Source: W11650 sp041844915
GTDB taxonomy: Bacteria; Bacillota; Clostridia; Lachnospirales; Vallitaleaceae
Direction of reading: 5' to 3'
NCBI GenBank assembly: GCA_041844915.1
Contig: JBGZBY010000025.1
Coordinates: forward strand, 1 to 8,961
Length of the DNA: 8,961 nt
A program made the position numbers and the translations under genes. Under the pieces are notes generated by a model. That model was not told the origin of the DNA, searched no databases, and saw nothing but the letters and a program-made list of their open reading frames with translations. Positions 1 to 5,941 of this stretch are shown one piece after another; positions within the stretch are counted from its first letter, which is position 1; each line of letters begins with the position of its first letter.

Positions 1-243
1 GTCGCGAAAGCCCCCATCGCTTTGCCTGCAAAGCGTAAGCTAGGGGCGACAGCGCTTTTCTAAAAGAAAAGTCGCGAAAGCCCCCATCGCTTTGCTTGCA
101 AAGCGTAAGCTAGGGGCGACAGCGCTTTTTTAAAAGAAAAGTCGCGAAAGCCCCCATCGCTTTGCTTGCAAAGCGTAAGCTAGGGGCGACAGCGCTTTTC
201 TAAAAGAAAAGTCGCGAAAGCCCCCATCGCTTTGCTTGTAAAG
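1..243. repeat. 70-bp tandem repeat array, about 3.5 copies
   Basis: Three full units (1-70, 71-140, 141-210) and a partial, decaying fourth (211 to about 243) lie head to tail with an exact 70-bp period. The full units differ at only two sites: C/T at unit position 26 and C/T at unit position 60. Each unit carries a perfect hairpin, CGCTTTGC-TT-GCAAAGCG (unit positions 18-35), flanked by outer complementary arms GTCG/CGAC and CCCC/GGGG. A second hairpin spans the unit boundary (GCGCTTTTC with GAAAAG-T-CGC). The period is not a multiple of three and no reading frame runs through it, so it is non-coding. The array starts at the window edge, so its true length is unknown. No function is recognised; a structured intergenic repeat or MITE-like family is possible. 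Confidence 0.93.
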
Positions 244-312
244 TGCAGTCCTCCAAATCATCAAGGAGATCAAGAAAAAACAAAGACCGAGTAAAGTATG
301 GAGAGGAGAAAA

Positions 313-480
313 ATGGCAGTGGATATTTTACTACTTATGTCAGATCAGCATTCTTATTGCATATAGGACTATGCGGGAGATTCGGTGATTCGGACTCCGA
401 TGCTGGATCAGCTGGCGCAGGAGGGAACGGTTTTTGACAATGCAATGACGTCCTGCCCTCTTTGCGTACCGGCAAGAATT
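313..480 (+). pseudogene. Sulfatase N-terminal fragment, broken
   Basis: From the ATG at 313, which keeps a good ribosome binding site (GGAGAGGAG, 300-308), the frame gives the start of an alkaline-phosphatase-superfamily sulfatase: ILLLMSDQHSY, then YAGDSVIRTPMLDQLAQEG, then FDNAMTSCPLCVPAR. The SDQH segment supplies metal-binding Asp residues in this family. CVPAR (codons 51-55) matches the C-x-P-x-R motif whose Cys is converted to formylglycine. A TAG at 364-366 (codon 18) interrupts the frame, and homology stops just after the CVPAR motif, where rhamnose mutarotase sequence takes over in another frame. A functional sulfatase needs about 400-500 residues, so this is a remnant. The stretch 244-312 before it holds no recognisable gene, though a frame ending in TAA at 292-294 could be the tail of a lost upstream gene. 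Confidence 0.8.
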
Positions 481-674
481 ATACGATTTTTTGGGATAAG
501 GATACGGATATTTTGTTCGGCTATATTGAGATTGAGGATGAGGCAAAGTGGGCGGCTGGAGCGGATACCGTGCTCAATTGCAAATGGTGGGATTTTATGG
601 CGTCGCTGATGGAAACCAATCCTGATAACAGTCCAGTGGTGATCCCCTTGAAGGAAATGTTTCATTTGGATTAG
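462..674 (+). pseudogene. rhaM: L-rhamnose mutarotase C-terminal fragment
   Basis: The frame ending at TAG 672-674 encodes about 66 residues that match the last two thirds of L-rhamnose mutarotase (RhaM/YiiL): KNYTIFWDKDTDILFGYIEI, then KWWDFM, then METNPDNSPV, and a terminal FHLD. The intact enzyme has about 104 residues and interconverts the anomers of L-rhamnose before isomerisation. The N-terminal third, which includes the His (H22 in E. coli) regarded as catalytic, is missing. The only start available is a TTG at 462 with no ribosome binding site, inside the overlap with the sulfatase remnant. It is therefore almost certainly non-functional. Its presence suggests that a rhamnose or sulfated-rhamnoside utilisation locus once lay here or was rearranged into this place. 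Confidence 0.85.
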
Positions 675-700
675 GGGAAAATTTCTGAGGAATTTTCCCT
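674..700 (+). terminator. Terminator-like hairpin after rhaM remnant
   Basis: GGGAAAATT (675-683) pairs perfectly with AATTTTCCC (691-699) around a 7-nt loop, and a G-T pair (674/700) extends the stem. It starts at the stop codon of the rhaM remnant. The following tract (CTCTT) is short in T, so termination efficiency is uncertain. It would insulate the rpsL promoter from upstream transcription. Confidence 0.55.
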
Positions 701-701
701 C

Positions 702-730
702 TTGCCAATTAGAAAAAAATATGATATAAT
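702..730 (+). promoter_or_regulatory. Promoter of the str operon (P-rpsL)
   Basis: TTGCCA (702-707) and TATAAT (725-730) are separated by 17 bp, close to the vegetative (sigma-A type) consensus. Transcription should begin near 737, giving a leader of about 80 nt before rpsL. The next signal is the strong rpsL ribosome binding site, so this is the likely main promoter of rpsL-rpsG-fusA. Confidence 0.85.
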
Positions 731-746
731 ACCAAAGTCTGTTTTC

Positions 747-777
747 TAGGCTTCTTTTTTAGAACCTAAAAAAAGAA
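747..777 (+). promoter_or_regulatory. Hairpin in the rpsL 5' leader
   Basis: TTCTTTTTTAG (752-762) pairs with CTAAAAAAAGAA (766-777) with one bulged A and a 3-nt loop. An alternative pairing, TAGG (747-750) with CCTA (765-768), competes with it. The element lies in the predicted leader between the promoter and the ribosome binding site. It is A/U-rich and therefore not very stable. Leader regulation of the str operon is possible but not shown. Confidence 0.35.
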
Positions 778-815
778 TTTAGCAGCACTAATTATTTTAT
801 TTGGAGGTGAAAGAA

Positions 816-1235
816 ATGCCAACATTTAACCAGCTAGTCAGAAAAGGAAGGAAATCCGCAGAGAAGAAGTCGACAGCTCCTGCTTTGCAAAGAGGATACA
901 ACTCTTTGACCAAGAAGGCGACCAAACAATCCGCTCCGCAAAAGAGAGGCGTTTGCACAGCTGTAAAGACCGCTACTCCTAAGAAGCCGAACTCGGCGCT
1001 TAGAAAGATTGCCAGAATTCGCCTGACAAATACTATGGAAGTAACCGGTTATATTCCGGGTGAAGGACACAACTTACAGGAGCATAGCGTTGTTTTAATT
1101 CGCGGCGGTCGTGTAAAGGACCTTCCGGGTACCCGTTATCATGTTATTCGTGGTACCTTGGATACTGCCGGCGTAGCAAAGCGCAAGCAGGCTCGTTCTA
1201 AGTATGGTGCCAAGAAACCGCAGGCCGGCAACTAA
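816..1235 (+). CDS. rpsL: 30S ribosomal protein S12
   Basis: S12 (139 aa) sits at the decoding centre of the small subunit and helps monitor codon-anticodon pairing. Family landmarks are MPTFNQLVRKGR at the N-terminus, PQKRGVCT (41-48), TPKKPNSALRK (54-64), EGHNLQEHSVVLIRGGRVKDLPG (83-105) and the basic RSKYGAKKP tail. It is longer than E. coli S12 (124 aa) because of the N-terminal segment GYNSLTKKATKQSA, which is usual in Firmicutes (B. subtilis 138 aa). The lysines of KKPNS and VKDLPG, where streptomycin-resistance changes occur, are the wild-type residues. The start is the ATG at 816, preceded by GGAGGTGA (803-810); an in-frame TTG at 801 overlaps that site and is rejected. It is the first gene of the str operon and is followed by rpsG after 145 bp. 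Confidence 0.98.
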   Translation: MPTFNQLVRKGRKSAEKKSTAPALQRGYNSLTKKATKQSAPQKRGVCTAVKTATPKKPNSALRKIARIRLTNTMEVTGYIPGEGHNLQEHSVVLIRGGRVKDLPGTRYHVIRGTLDTAGVAKRKQARSKYGAKKPQAGN

Positions 1236-1293
1236 TGCCGACGGCAACGCAACACAAATCAGATAGGAATCAGAAATAAAAACTCCACAATTA

Positions 1294-1323
1294 GTGCTGG
1301 GATAATAAATATTATCGTTGCAC
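1294..1323 (+). promoter_or_regulatory. Stem-loop in the rpsL-rpsG intercistronic region
   Basis: GATAATA (1301-1307) pairs with TATTATC (1310-1316), and GTGC (1294-1297) pairs with GCAC (1320-1323) across a 3x3 internal loop, giving an 11-bp interrupted stem. It lies in the 145-nt gap between rpsL and rpsG, upstream of the rpsG ribosome binding site. In E. coli, S7 binds the S12-S7 intercistronic mRNA and represses translation; a similar role here is inference from position and shape only. Confidence 0.4.
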
Positions 1324-1380
1324 GAACAGAGGAAAAAGCTGAGTACCGATGATTTAATAATTATTAAGGAGGGAAGTAAC

Positions 1381-1851
1381 GTGCCACGTAAAGGTCATAT
1401 TGCAAAAAGAGATGTTTTACCGGATCCGATTTACGGAGAAAAGATCGTAACAAAGCTGATCAACAACATTATGCTGGACGGTAAAAGAGGAACGGCTCAA
1501 AAAATCGTTTATGGAGCCTTTGAAAAAATTTCGGAAAAAATGGGAAAAGAAGCAGTGGATATCTTTCATGACGCATTAAATAATGTCATGCCGGTATTGG
1601 AGGTAAAGGCTCGTCGCGTCGGCGGTGCAACCTATCAGGTGCCGATGGAGGTTCGTCCGGATAGACGGCAGGCATTGGCGCTGCGCTGGTTGACCTTATA
1701 TTCTCGTAAAAGAGGAGAAAAAACGATGGTTGACCGTTTAGCAGCAGAACTGATGGATGCAGCCAATAACACTGGCGCTTCGGTAAAGAAGAAAGAGGAA
1801 ATGCATAAAATGGCGGAAGCTAACAAGGCATTTGCTCATTATCGCTGGTAA
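1381..1851 (+). CDS. rpsG: 30S ribosomal protein S7
   Basis: S7 (156 aa) is a primary binder of the 3' major domain of 16S rRNA. It nucleates assembly of the 30S head and contacts the E-site tRNA. The protein begins PRKGHIAKRDVLPDPIYG and continues through LINNIMLDGKRGTAQ, ARRVGGATYQVPMEVRPDRR and the terminal ANKAFAHYRW, all S7 hallmarks. Its length equals that of B. subtilis S7. Translation starts at the GTG at 1381, where homology begins and where AAGGAGG (1366-1372) is well spaced. The same frame stays open up to a possible start at 1318, but the extra 21 codons do not look like S7 and span the ribosome binding site. It lies between rpsL and fusA in the str operon. Confidence 0.98.
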   Translation: MPRKGHIAKRDVLPDPIYGEKIVTKLINNIMLDGKRGTAQKIVYGAFEKISEKMGKEAVDIFHDALNNVMPVLEVKARRVGGATYQVPMEVRPDRRQALALRWLTLYSRKRGEKTMVDRLAAELMDAANNTGASVKKKEEMHKMAEANKAFAHYRW

Positions 1852-1852
1852 C

Positions 1853-1875
1853 AGCCGCTTTCGGCTTTCAAAAGC
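1853..1875 (+). other. Overlapping small hairpins between rpsG and fusA
   Basis: AGCCG-CTTT-CGGCT (about 1854-1867) and GGCTT-TCAA-AAGCC (about 1863-1876) share the middle arm and so exclude each other. They lie directly after the rpsG stop and about 40 nt before the fusA ribosome binding site. No T tract follows, so this is not a terminator. A role in processing or translational coupling is possible but unsupported. Confidence 0.3.
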
Positions 1876-1927
1876 CCGAAGAGTTGGATAGAAACTGTTA
1901 ATTTTGGAACCAAAGGGAGGAAAAACT

Positions 1928-4015
1928 TTGGAAAAAAGACAATACCCATTAGAGCGCACAAGGAATATTGGAATTATGGCGCATATTGATGCGGGTAAAA
2001 CAACCTTAACCGAGAGAATCTTGTTTTATACCGGTCGGACTCATAAATTAGGCGAAACACATGAAGGTGCTGCGCAAATGGACTGGATGGAGCAGGAGCA
2101 AGAAAGAGGTATAACGATTACCTCGGCTGCGACCACCTGTGCATGGAAGGAAAATCGTATCAATATCATTGATACTCCCGGTCACGTTGACTTTACCGTT
2201 GAAGTGGAGCGTTCGCTGCGCGTACTGGACAGCGCGGTCGGCGTTTTTTGCGCAAAAGGCGGAGTAGAGCCGCAGTCCGAAACCGTTTGGCGGCAAGCGG
2301 ACAAATACAATGTACCGAGAATGGCCTTTGTAAATAAAATGGATCGTTCCGGCGCCAACTTTTTAAATGTTGTCGGCATGATGAAGGATCGCTTGGGAGC
2401 AAATGCCGTGCCGATTCAGCTACCGATTGGAACAGAGGAAAATTTTGCCGGCATTATTGATTTGCTTGGAATGAAGGCGTATTATTACAATGACGATCTG
2501 GGCAATGATATTGCAGAAAAGGAAATTCCGGCAGAGCTGGCAGATGACGCCGAGCTCTATCGGGCAGAGATGGTTGAGCGAATTGCAGAAACCGATGAAG
2601 AGCTGATGGATAAATTCCTGATGGAAGAGGAAATCAGCGTGGAAGAATTGAAGGCTGCTCTGCGTAAAGCGGTCATTGCGGTTAAGATCATTCCGGTGCT
2701 TTGCGGTTCGGCATATAAGAATAAGGGAATTCAAAAGCTGCTGGATGCGGTGGTTGACTATTTGCCGGCCCCGATCGACATTCCGGCAATTACCGGTGTT
2801 AAGCCGGGAACGGAAGAAACCATAGAAAGACATTCTTCCGATGAAGAACCGTTTTCGGCACTGGCATTTAAGATTATGACCGATCCCTTTGTCGGAAAGC
2901 TTGCTTTCTTCCGTGTATATTCGGGAACGACCAATTCCGGCTCCTATGTCTATAACTCGACGAAGGATAAGAAGGAAAGAATGGGACGTATCCTGCAAAT
3001 GCATGCGAATAAAAGAGAAGAAATTGATAAGGTATTCTCTGGCGATATTGCGGCGGCGGTAGGCTTTAAGTTTACTACTACGGGCGACACTATTTGCGAC
3101 GAGCAGCATCCGGTTGTTCTGGAGTCTATGGTGTTTCCGGAGCCGGTTATTTCGGTTGCGATTGAGCCTAAGACCAAAGCGGGTCAGGAAAAGATGGGTC
3201 TGGCACTGTCTAAGCTGGCAGAGGAGGATCCTACCTTTAAGACCTTTACCAATCCAGAAACTGGACAAACCATCATTTCCGGTATGGGTGAGCTTCATCT
3301 TGAGATTATCGTGGATCGTTTGCTTCGTGAATTTAAGGTAGAAGCCAATGTAGGCGCTCCGCAGGTTGCTTACAAGGAAACGATTACCGTTCCGGTGGAT
3401 GTGGAGGGTAAATTTGTTCGTCAGTCCGGCGGCCGCGGTCAATATGGTCACTGTAAGGTGCGCTTTGCTCCGATGGACGTCAATGGCGAAAAGGAATACG
3501 AATTTATCAATTCCATTGTCGGCGGTGCGATTCCGAAGGAATACATTCAGCCCGTGGACAACGGTATTCGAGAAGCGATGCAGTCGGGCGTGCTGGCAGG
3601 CTATCCGGTTGTCGGCATTCAGGCGGACTGCTACGACGGTTCTTACCATGACGTGGACTCCTCGGAAATGGCATTTAAAATCGCCGGCTCCATGGCTTTG
3701 AAGGAAGCGATGAGAAAAGGCAATTCTATTTTGCTGGAACCGATCATGAAGGTAGACGTCAGCGTGCCGGAGGAATATATGGGCGATGTTATCGGCGATA
3801 TCAATTCCCGTCGCGGCAGAATCGAAGGTATGGACGCTGTAGCTGGAGCGCAAAATGTTCATGGCTATGTGCCTCTTTCGGAAATGTTCGGTTATGCTAC
3901 CGACTTGCGCTCCAAAACGCAAGGACGCGGCACCTACTCGATGGAATTCCATCATTATGAGCAGCTGCCCAAGAGCATTCAGGAAAAGATTTTAGCAGGC
4001 AAGGGCGCGGAGTAA
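1928..4015 (+). CDS. fusA: Elongation factor G
   Basis: EF-G (695 aa) is the GTPase that drives tRNA-mRNA translocation and, with ribosome recycling factor, splits post-termination ribosomes. The G domain shows AHIDAGKT (18-25, P-loop), RGITIT (60-65, G2), DTPGH (82-86, G3), NKMD (136-139, G4) and a GSA G5 motif. The later domains show ISGMGELHLEI in domain III, QSGGRGQYGH in domain IV and the SRRGRIEGMD region of domain V. The length is normal. The start is a TTG at 1928, where EF-G homology begins; GGGAGG (1915-1920) lies 7 nt upstream. No upstream ATG is better supported. A non-ATG start is notable for so abundant a protein. It lies 76 bp after rpsG and is very probably cotranscribed with it. 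Confidence 0.98.
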   Translation: MEKRQYPLERTRNIGIMAHIDAGKTTLTERILFYTGRTHKLGETHEGAAQMDWMEQEQERGITITSAATTCAWKENRINIIDTPGHVDFTVEVERSLRVLDSAVGVFCAKGGVEPQSETVWRQADKYNVPRMAFVNKMDRSGANFLNVVGMMKDRLGANAVPIQLPIGTEENFAGIIDLLGMKAYYYNDDLGNDIAEKEIPAELADDAELYRAEMVERIAETDEELMDKFLMEEEISVEELKAALRKAVIAVKIIPVLCGSAYKNKGIQKLLDAVVDYLPAPIDIPAITGVKPGTEETIERHSSDEEPFSALAFKIMTDPFVGKLAFFRVYSGTTNSGSYVYNSTKDKKERMGRILQMHANKREEIDKVFSGDIAAAVGFKFTTTGDTICDEQHPVVLESMVFPEPVISVAIEPKTKAGQEKMGLALSKLAEEDPTFKTFTNPETGQTIISGMGELHLEIIVDRLLREFKVEANVGAPQVAYKETITVPVDVEGKFVRQSGGRGQYGHCKVRFAPMDVNGEKEYEFINSIVGGAIPKEYIQPVDNGIREAMQSGVLAGYPVVGIQADCYDGSYHDVDSSEMAFKIAGSMALKEAMRKGNSILLEPIMKVDVSVPEEYMGDVIGDINSRRGRIEGMDAVAGAQNVHGYVPLSEMFGYATDLRSKTQGRGTYSMEFHHYEQLPKSIQEKILAGKGAE

Positions 4016-4089
4016 ACCAGCGTTTTGAATGATTTTACCGGTGGGATTTATAAAAAAGGCTGAATTCTCGGAAAAAATCAAGAAAAGGC

Positions 4090-4118
4090 TTGCAAAAAAG
4101 CAGAATATAAAATATAAT
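4090..4118 (+). promoter_or_regulatory. Promoter of tuf
   Basis: TTGCAA (4090-4095) and TATAAT (4113-4118) are separated by exactly 17 bp of A-rich DNA in the 143-bp gap between fusA and tuf. Transcription should begin near 4125, about 34 nt before the tuf start codon. No terminator is evident between fusA and this site, so tuf probably receives both read-through and its own transcripts. Confidence 0.8.
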
Positions 4119-4158
4119 TTGAAGTGATAGACAGCAACAACCAAGGAGGATTATAGAA

Positions 4159-5355
4159 ATGGGAAAAGCGAAATTTGACAGAGGTAATAAGCCTCACGTT
4201 AACATTGGAACGATCGGACACGTTGATCATGGCAAGACTACTTTGACAGCAGCCATTACCAAGACTCTGCATGACAGATTGGGAACTGGTGAGGTCGTTG
4301 CATTTGATAAGATTGATAAGGCTCCGGAAGAAAAAGAGCGTGGTATTACCATCAACTCTTCTCACGTAGAGTATGAGAGCAACAATCGTCACTATGCACA
4401 CGTTGACTGCCCTGGCCATGCCGACTATGTTAAAAACATGATTACCGGTGCGGCGCAAATGGACGGCTCTATCTTAGTAGTAGCAGCTACCGACGGCGTT
4501 ATGGCGCAGACCAGAGAGCATATCCTGTTGTCTCGTCAGGTAGGCGTGCCTTACATTGTTGTATTTATGAACAAATGCGACGCTGTAGAGGACGAAGAGC
4601 TGCTTGATTTGGTAGAAATGGAAGTTAGAGATTTGTTGAGCGAATACGGATTCCCGGGAGATGACACTCCGATTATCCGTGGATCTGCTTTGAGAGCTTT
4701 AGAAGATCCGACCTGTGAATGGGGCGACAAGATTCTGGAATTGATCGAGCAATGCGACAGCTATATTCCGGAACCGGAGCGCGACACAGACAAGCCGTTC
4801 CTTATGCCTGTTGAGGATGTATTCTCCATTACCGGCCGCGGCACCGTTGCTACCGGTAAGGTAGAAAGAGGAACCCTGCATGTTCAGGAAGAGGTTGAAA
4901 TCGTTGGACTTATGGATAAGCCGAGAAAGGTCGTTGTTACCGGTATCGAAATGTTCCGTAAGCTTCTGGATGAAGGCCGTGCAGGTGATAATGTCGGCGT
5001 TCTTCTGCGTGGCGTTCAAAGAACGGAAATCGAAAGAGGACAAGTTCTTGCAAAGCCGGGCAGTATTACTCCGCACAGCAAGTTTAAGGCTCAGGTATAC
5101 GTATTGAAGAAGGAAGAAGGCGGCCGTCATACTCCGTTCTTCTCCAACTATCGTCCGCAATTCTATTTCACCACTACCGATATTACCGGTATCATCAATT
5201 TGCCGGAAGGTGTTGAAATGTGCATGCCTGGCGACAACGTTGAAATGACCATCGAATTGATCGGCCCCATCGCTATGGAAAAGGGTCAAAAGTTTGCTAT
5301 CCGTGAAGGTGGCAGAACTGTAGGCTCGGGTTCGGTATCCGAAATTATTAAATAA
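4159..5355 (+). CDS. tuf: Elongation factor Tu
   Basis: EF-Tu (398 aa) is the GTPase that delivers aminoacyl-tRNA to the ribosomal A site. Visible motifs are GHVDHGKT (20-27, P-loop), RGITIN (G2), DCPGH (G3), NKCD (G4) and GSAL (G5), then domain II with FSITGRGTVATGKVERG and domain III with GGRHTPFFSNYRPQFYF and GDNVEM. The switch region reads DGVMAQTREHILL where many bacteria have DGPMPQTREHILL; I recall this as a common Clostridia wording and do not treat it as a resistance change. ATG at 4159 follows AGGAGG (4144-4149). It has its own promoter and ends in a strong terminator, so it is the last gene of the str operon here. The usual S10 operon (rpsJ) does not follow; a convergent operon lies downstream instead. 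Confidence 0.98.
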   Translation: MGKAKFDRGNKPHVNIGTIGHVDHGKTTLTAAITKTLHDRLGTGEVVAFDKIDKAPEEKERGITINSSHVEYESNNRHYAHVDCPGHADYVKNMITGAAQMDGSILVVAATDGVMAQTREHILLSRQVGVPYIVVFMNKCDAVEDEELLDLVEMEVRDLLSEYGFPGDDTPIIRGSALRALEDPTCEWGDKILELIEQCDSYIPEPERDTDKPFLMPVEDVFSITGRGTVATGKVERGTLHVQEEVEIVGLMDKPRKVVVTGIEMFRKLLDEGRAGDNVGVLLRGVQRTEIERGQVLAKPGSITPHSKFKAQVYVLKKEEGGRHTPFFSNYRPQFYFTTTDITGIINLPEGVEMCMPGDNVEMTIELIGPIAMEKGQKFAIREGGRTVGSGSVSEIIK

Positions 5356-5373
5356 TTACGGGATTACATTAAT

Positions 5374-5402
5374 AAAAAGCTCTGCGAAAGCAGAGCTTTT
5401 TT
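5374..5402 (+). terminator. Intrinsic terminator after tuf
   Basis: AAAAAGCTCTGC (5374-5385), a GAAA tetraloop and GCAGAGCTTTTTT (5390-5402) form a 12-bp stem followed by T residues, 18 bp after the tuf stop. The A run at the 5' side means it can also work on the minus strand. Confidence 0.93.
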
Positions 5403-5428
5403 AAATTTAGATATGAGAGGGATTGGCA

Positions 5429-5557
5429 ATGCATGCCCTTGCAGAAAGACAAAAGGCGCAGGTTTGCGTTTTTTATAAAGTAGAAAATCCAGCCGTTTTA
5501 AAGAAATTTTGCCGACAGCCGATTGCTGTAAGGGATAAAGCAAATCTTGAATTATAG
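5429..5557 (+). CDS. Possible 42-residue ORF, unrecognised
   Basis: ATG at 5429 opens a 42-codon frame (starting MHALAERQKAQVCVFYK, ending at TAG 5555-5557) with a plausible ribosome binding site, GAGAGGG (5415-5421). The peptide is basic, has no signal peptide or membrane segment, and I do not recognise it. It sits just past the tuf terminator with no clear promoter. It could equally be a chance frame; only conservation would decide. Confidence 0.15.
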   Translation: MHALAERQKAQVCVFYKVENPAVLKKFCRQPIAVRDKANLEL

Positions 5558-5628
5558 CCGATAGATGCTTTGAGTTGTGGAATATGAAAAAAGATAAGGC
5601 ATTAATGAAAAATAGAAAAAATAGTTAA

Positions 5629-5838
5629 GGAGCTGTTGCAGGTTTGGCGGCCAAAAAAGAAAGAAAGAGCATCAGACGGCAGTGGAAACGGAGAATAAAA
5701 CAGAAGAAAGCAACCGCTTAAGCAATAAGATAGAAAAAGGGGCTGTTGCGAAATAGCCCCTAAAGAAAGAAAAAACTAAATTAAAACAAGCAAAAGGGCT
5801 GTTGCGAAAACGATTTTTTATCGTTTTGCAACAGCCCC
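5629..5838. repeat. MITE-like stretch bounded by GGRGCTGTTGCA inverted repeats
   Basis: GGAGCTGTTGCA (5629-5640) is matched in inverse orientation by TGCAACAGCCCC (5827-5838) with one mismatch, bounding about 210 bp without a gene. Two further direct copies of the motif lie inside (5739-5753 and 5796-5810). The motif resembles short terminal repeats of insertion sequences, but there is no transposase and I see no clear target-site duplication. It may instead be a family of related terminator hairpins. Confidence 0.35.
5734..5760 (-). terminator. Minus-strand intrinsic terminator-like hairpin
   Basis: Read on the minus strand, GGGGCT (5760-5755) and AGCCCC (5744-5739) form a 6-bp GC-rich stem around a 10-nt loop and are followed by TTTTT (5738-5734). 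It is about 180 bp past the cupin stop and would act as a second, backup terminator for the minus-strand operon. Confidence 0.5.
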
Positions 5839-5843
5839 TTTTT
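5792..5843. terminator. Bidirectional terminator hairpin, 22-bp stem
   Basis: AAAA-GGGCTGTTGC-G-AAAACGAT (5792-5814) pairs with ATCGTTTT-GCAACAGCCC-C-TTTT (5820-5842) with two single-base bulges (G5806 and C5838) and a T5 loop. T runs follow it on both strands (TTTTT on plus; TTTT on minus). It lies between two convergent operons, 99 bp beyond the cupin stop, and should stop transcription from both sides. The stem is longer than an ordinary terminator, which fits origin from back-to-back repeat ends. Confidence 0.75.
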
Positions 5844-5848
5844 ATAAA

Positions 5849-5874
5849 AATGTGTTCCCTGAATGTGTCCCCTG
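5849..5874. repeat. 13-bp tandem repeat, two copies
   Basis: AATGTGTTCCCTG (5849-5861) is followed at once by AATGTGTCCCCTG (5862-5874); they differ at one base. On the minus strand the unit reads CAGGGRACACATT. Function unknown. Confidence 0.7.
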
Positions 5875-5941
5875 TTTTTGAAAAGAAGCTAATTTCCATA
5901 TTCCGCGGCGGAGCTGCCCGCTTTCTATTGATAAGCGAAGC

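Larger units (their letters stand above)
5403..5941. other. Intergenic region between convergent str and lsr operons
   Basis: This 539-bp stretch separates the tuf terminator from the end of the minus-strand operon. Its left part (5403-5628) is A-rich, holds only one weak 42-codon frame and shows no recognised gene. The right part carries repeats based on GGGGCTGTTGC, two hairpins that can terminate transcription, and a 13-bp tandem repeat. The 75-codon minus-strand frame at 5672-5899 crosses these hairpins and is not credible as a gene. Confidence 0.7.

Noticed and set aside
1..243. CRISPR array
   Set aside because: The whole 70-bp period is repeated, with no variable spacers between short repeats, and no cas genes are nearby.
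243..437. 64-codon plus-strand frame starting at the end of the repeat array
   Set aside because: It is in a different frame from the clear sulfatase homology and is a low-complexity basic peptide with no family match.
2420..3955. Open frame of 511 codons on the minus strand inside fusA
   Set aside because: It is antisense to the well-conserved EF-G gene, has no recognisable domain and reflects the codon bias of fusA.
4480..4530. EF-Tu DGVMAQ wording as an elfamycin-resistance change
   Set aside because: As I recall it, this is the ordinary variant in many Clostridia, and nothing else here suggests elfamycin production or resistance.
4699..5289. Open frame of 196 codons on the minus strand inside tuf
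   Set aside because: It is fully antisense to EF-Tu and has no recognisable protein features.
5672..5899. 75-codon minus-strand frame in the intergenic region
   Set aside because: It runs through two terminator hairpins and the GGGGCTGTTGC repeats, and its sequence resembles no protein.
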